NCBI GenBank assembly: GCA_023417165.1
Contig: JAEZGD010000596.1
Coordinates: 1-5,308, forward strand
Direction of reading: 5' to 3'
Origin: Planctomycetota bacterium
GTDB lineage: Bacteria; Planctomycetota; Planctomycetia; Pirellulales; Pirellulaceae
DNA length: 5,308 bases
Shown: positions 3,945 to 5,308 of the stretch, piece by piece
Layout of the letters: every line of letters begins with the position of its first letter
Numbering within the stretch: position 1 is the first letter of the stretch
Program-made: the position numbers and the translations under genes
Notes under the pieces: model-generated
Seen by the model: the letters and a program-made list of their open reading frames with translations, nothing else
What the model was told of the DNA's origin: nothing
The model's database searches: none

Positions 3945-5048
3945 CTAAAAGAGTTTGGCCTGTCGCGGATCTTCCTCTTCGGCGATCAAGGGCAGTTGCC
4001 GCATGATCGTGGCGAGTGTGATGTAGTTGCCGAGTGTCGTTGACGAATCGGCATGATCGAGCGCGAGCTGCGCGGCCTTGATACCGAACCGCGCGCCGAG
4101 TTTGAGCATCTCTTGGCCGTGAGTTCGTCGCCACGCTTGCGGGCTGAGCTGTTTGTCGGCGGGAATGCCGGCCAGCGTTTGCGCGCGATCGTGTAGCGTC
4201 GAGAAGTGCTCGTAGCAAAACGGCCGCGGGTAAACCTTGGGATCCGATGTGCGGATTCCCAAGATCGCTTTGAGCCAGGCAGGATGCACCGGCACTTCGA
4301 TCGCCTTGTGCGTTTTCTTCACAGCACCCGCCGGAATGTCGAACCAATAGCCGTCTTCGCGTTCTTGCAACCAGTCCCACTCGAGCGAGAAGATGGTGCC
4401 GGCACGCGTTCCCGAATAGAAGAAACCACACAGAACCGCTTGCCACCAACGCCACGAGGGGATGCCGGGAATCTCGGGCGTTTCGACCTCGCGCGAGGCA
4501 GCCACGATCTTCCGAGCGACTTCCAGCGAGAAGCACGGCTTGGGCTTCGCCTTGGGCACTGAAACAGCGATATAGGGCACTTCGCTGACCAGGGCTTTGC
4601 CAGGTCGCTTGGGATGCAGCGTGGGACCGACCCGCGAGAGAATAGCGCGGATGTTCTTTAAGTGCTTGGCCACCGTATGCTTGGCGAGCGGCCGTTCCTT
4701 GCCAACGATGCCGCGCTTCCAGGTTGCATTGCGCAGCGCTGGCGTAAACGCGGAAATGACTTCGTCGGTGATCGCACGTAGCGGCGGGTTCTTGGGCTGC
4801 GTTAGTTCGGCCCAATAGCGCAGCGCGTCGCGGTGCAGCTTGATCGTCGATTCGGAATCGTCGTTTTGCCCGATCAGCACGACCGGCAAGTACCACGCTT
4901 CGAAGAACTCTAGCAACGTCATGTGGGGCGAGAGACTCGAGCCACCGTCTACCGGTTGCCAGTCGTCGGCTTCGTCCACTTCGGGATGGATAACACGAAA
5001 GGCGAACGTTGTTGGCTGGGTTTGATAATTTCTCTGTTGCAGCTTCAT
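3945..5048 (-). CDS. Tyrosine recombinase / phage-type integrase
   Basis: 367 aa. The start at 5048 is preferred to an ATG 23 codons upstream (5117) because CGGAG (GGAG at 5056-5059) lies 7 nt before it. Residues about 40-140 resemble a SAM-like core-binding domain (MTLLEFFEAWYL, then KHTVAKHLKNIRAIL). The catalytic domain runs from about 170 to 350. R215 is in YSGTRAGTI, a beta-hairpin lysine is at 245 or 248 (KKTHKAIEVPV), box II is SPQAWRRTH with R307, then H332 in LALDHADSSTT and nucleophile Y342 in LGNYIT. The first box II position, usually His (HxLR), is Gln304 here, which is unusual but seen in some active members. It would integrate or excise the element at an att site, probably with an accessory factor. 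It ends four bases before its own intrinsic terminator. Confidence 0.93.
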   Translation of the reverse strand: MKLQQRNYQTQPTTFAFRVIHPEVDEADDWQPVDGGSSLSPHMTLLEFFEAWYLPVVLIGQNDDSESTIKLHRDALRYWAELTQPKNPPLRAITDEVISAFTPALRNATWKRGIVGKERPLAKHTVAKHLKNIRAILSRVGPTLHPKRPGKALVSEVPYIAVSVPKAKPKPCFSLEVARKIVAASREVETPEIPGIPSWRWWQAVLCGFFYSGTRAGTIFSLEWDWLQEREDGYWFDIPAGAVKKTHKAIEVPVHPAWLKAILGIRTSDPKVYPRPFCYEHFSTLHDRAQTLAGIPADKQLSPQAWRRTHGQEMLKLGARFGIKAAQLALDHADSSTTLGNYITLATIMRQLPLIAEEEDPRQAKLF

Positions 5049-5055
5049 TGGTGTC

Positions 5056-5059
5056 ACTC
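5056..5059 (-). promoter_or_regulatory. Integrase ribosome binding site
   Basis: GGAG on the minus strand, within CGGAGTGACACCAATG, lies 7 nt upstream of the ATG at 5048. It is better placed than anything before the ATG at 5117, where the nearest purine-rich site (GGGAGG, 5134-5139) is 16 nt away. Confidence 0.65.
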
Positions 5060-5117
5060 CGATGCTGCCGACCGAATCCGCCCGCAATCCATTCGAGGTC
5101 GCAGCAATTGAGATCAT

Positions 5118-5308
5118 CCGTGCCGCGCGAGTTCCCTCCCGCGAGAGAGTAAGAGATAGCTTTCTTGGAGCGCGCGTGGGAAAAAATTGCGCGACGGCTT
5201 ATACCGGTTGCGCAAGACAACGCAGATAGAACGGAAAGCCGACCCATGAGCGCACCGGTAGCGTTAGCGCGCGGCCCCTGTGCAAATTCGCAGGGGCGCG
5301 CGCGACAC
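5118..5308. other. Non-coding region upstream of the integrase (possible promoter / att region)
   Basis: No credible gene in either direction. It holds an A6 run (5181-5186), an inverted ttgcgc (5187-5192) and gcgcaa (5210-5215) pair flanking a TATAAG-like element on the minus strand, and the large GC hairpin at the right edge. By position it should include the integrase promoter and may include an attachment site, but no core repeat could be matched inside this window. Confidence 0.4.
5267..5303. repeat. Large GC-rich hairpin at the right edge
   Basis: Left arm 5267-5280 (gcgcgc, a bulged g, then gcccctg) pairs with right arm 5291-5303 (caggggc, gcgcgc), giving about 13 bp with one bulge. 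Two further pairs, one of them a wobble, lead to the loop caaatt. No T-tract follows on either strand, so it is not a standard intrinsic terminator. It may mark the end of an upstream transcript, an attachment region or a recombinase-related structure. Confidence 0.55.

Noticed and set aside
5187..5222. Sigma70-type promoter for the integrase (TATAAG on minus strand)
   Set aside because: The -10-like hexamer is decent, but no hexamer resembling TTGACA lies 16-18 nt upstream, so it is not called as a promoter.
3835..5247. Longest minus-strand open frame, 470 aa
   Set aside because: It lies antiphase to the integrase gene, whose catalytic motifs are clear; its composition (Arg, Ser, Ala rich) is that of a GC-rich shadow.
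5267..5303. Intrinsic terminator or tRNA arm at the right edge
   Set aside because: A strong stem but no T-tract on either side, and no T-loop or anticodon arm consistent with tRNA.

Overview
The window looks like part of an integrative mobile element (prophage-like or integrative plasmid-like) in a GC-rich bacterium. A planctomycete is my best guess. This rests only on the style of the CsrA protein, the GC-rich codon use and the lack of similarity of the small genes to proteobacterial phage genes, so it is an inference. No 16S, tRNA or housekeeping gene is present to fix the host.

Layout from left to right. At 2-433 (+) lies the C-terminal part of an ImmA/IrrE-type metallopeptidase whose HEXXH end is cut off by the window edge. 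It converges on a strong intrinsic terminator (436-482) that is oriented for leftward transcripts. Everything else is on the minus strand and reads right to left. A tyrosine recombinase (3945-5048) has its own intrinsic terminator (3911-3940). Next comes an intergenic dyad (3858-3896), and then a tightly packed run of eight genes: an 84-aa orphan, a 110-aa orphan, a 360-aa winged-helix replication-initiator-like protein, a 124-aa orphan, a 42-aa very acidic peptide, CsrA, a GNAT acetyltransferase and a small cysteine-containing protein. Most junctions overlap or nearly so (11-bp overlap, 15-nt gap, ATGA, 17-bp overlap, TGATG), which suggests one transcript ending at the 436-482 terminator.

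The most interesting feature is inside the initiator-like gene. Four identical 15-bp direct repeats at 21-, 21- and 33-bp steps lie in the linker just after the DNA-binding domain and are followed by an AT-rich stretch. This is the layout of the lambda O gene, where the origin iterons sit inside the initiator gene. I infer that the element carries its own origin here.

Working model: the recombinase integrates or excises the element, the O-like protein starts replication at the internal iterons, and CsrA, carried as cargo or as a regulator, may act post-transcriptionally on element or host mRNAs. The GNAT and the cysteine protein are translationally coupled to this regulatory end. Roles of the 84-, 110-, 124- and 42-aa proteins are unknown.
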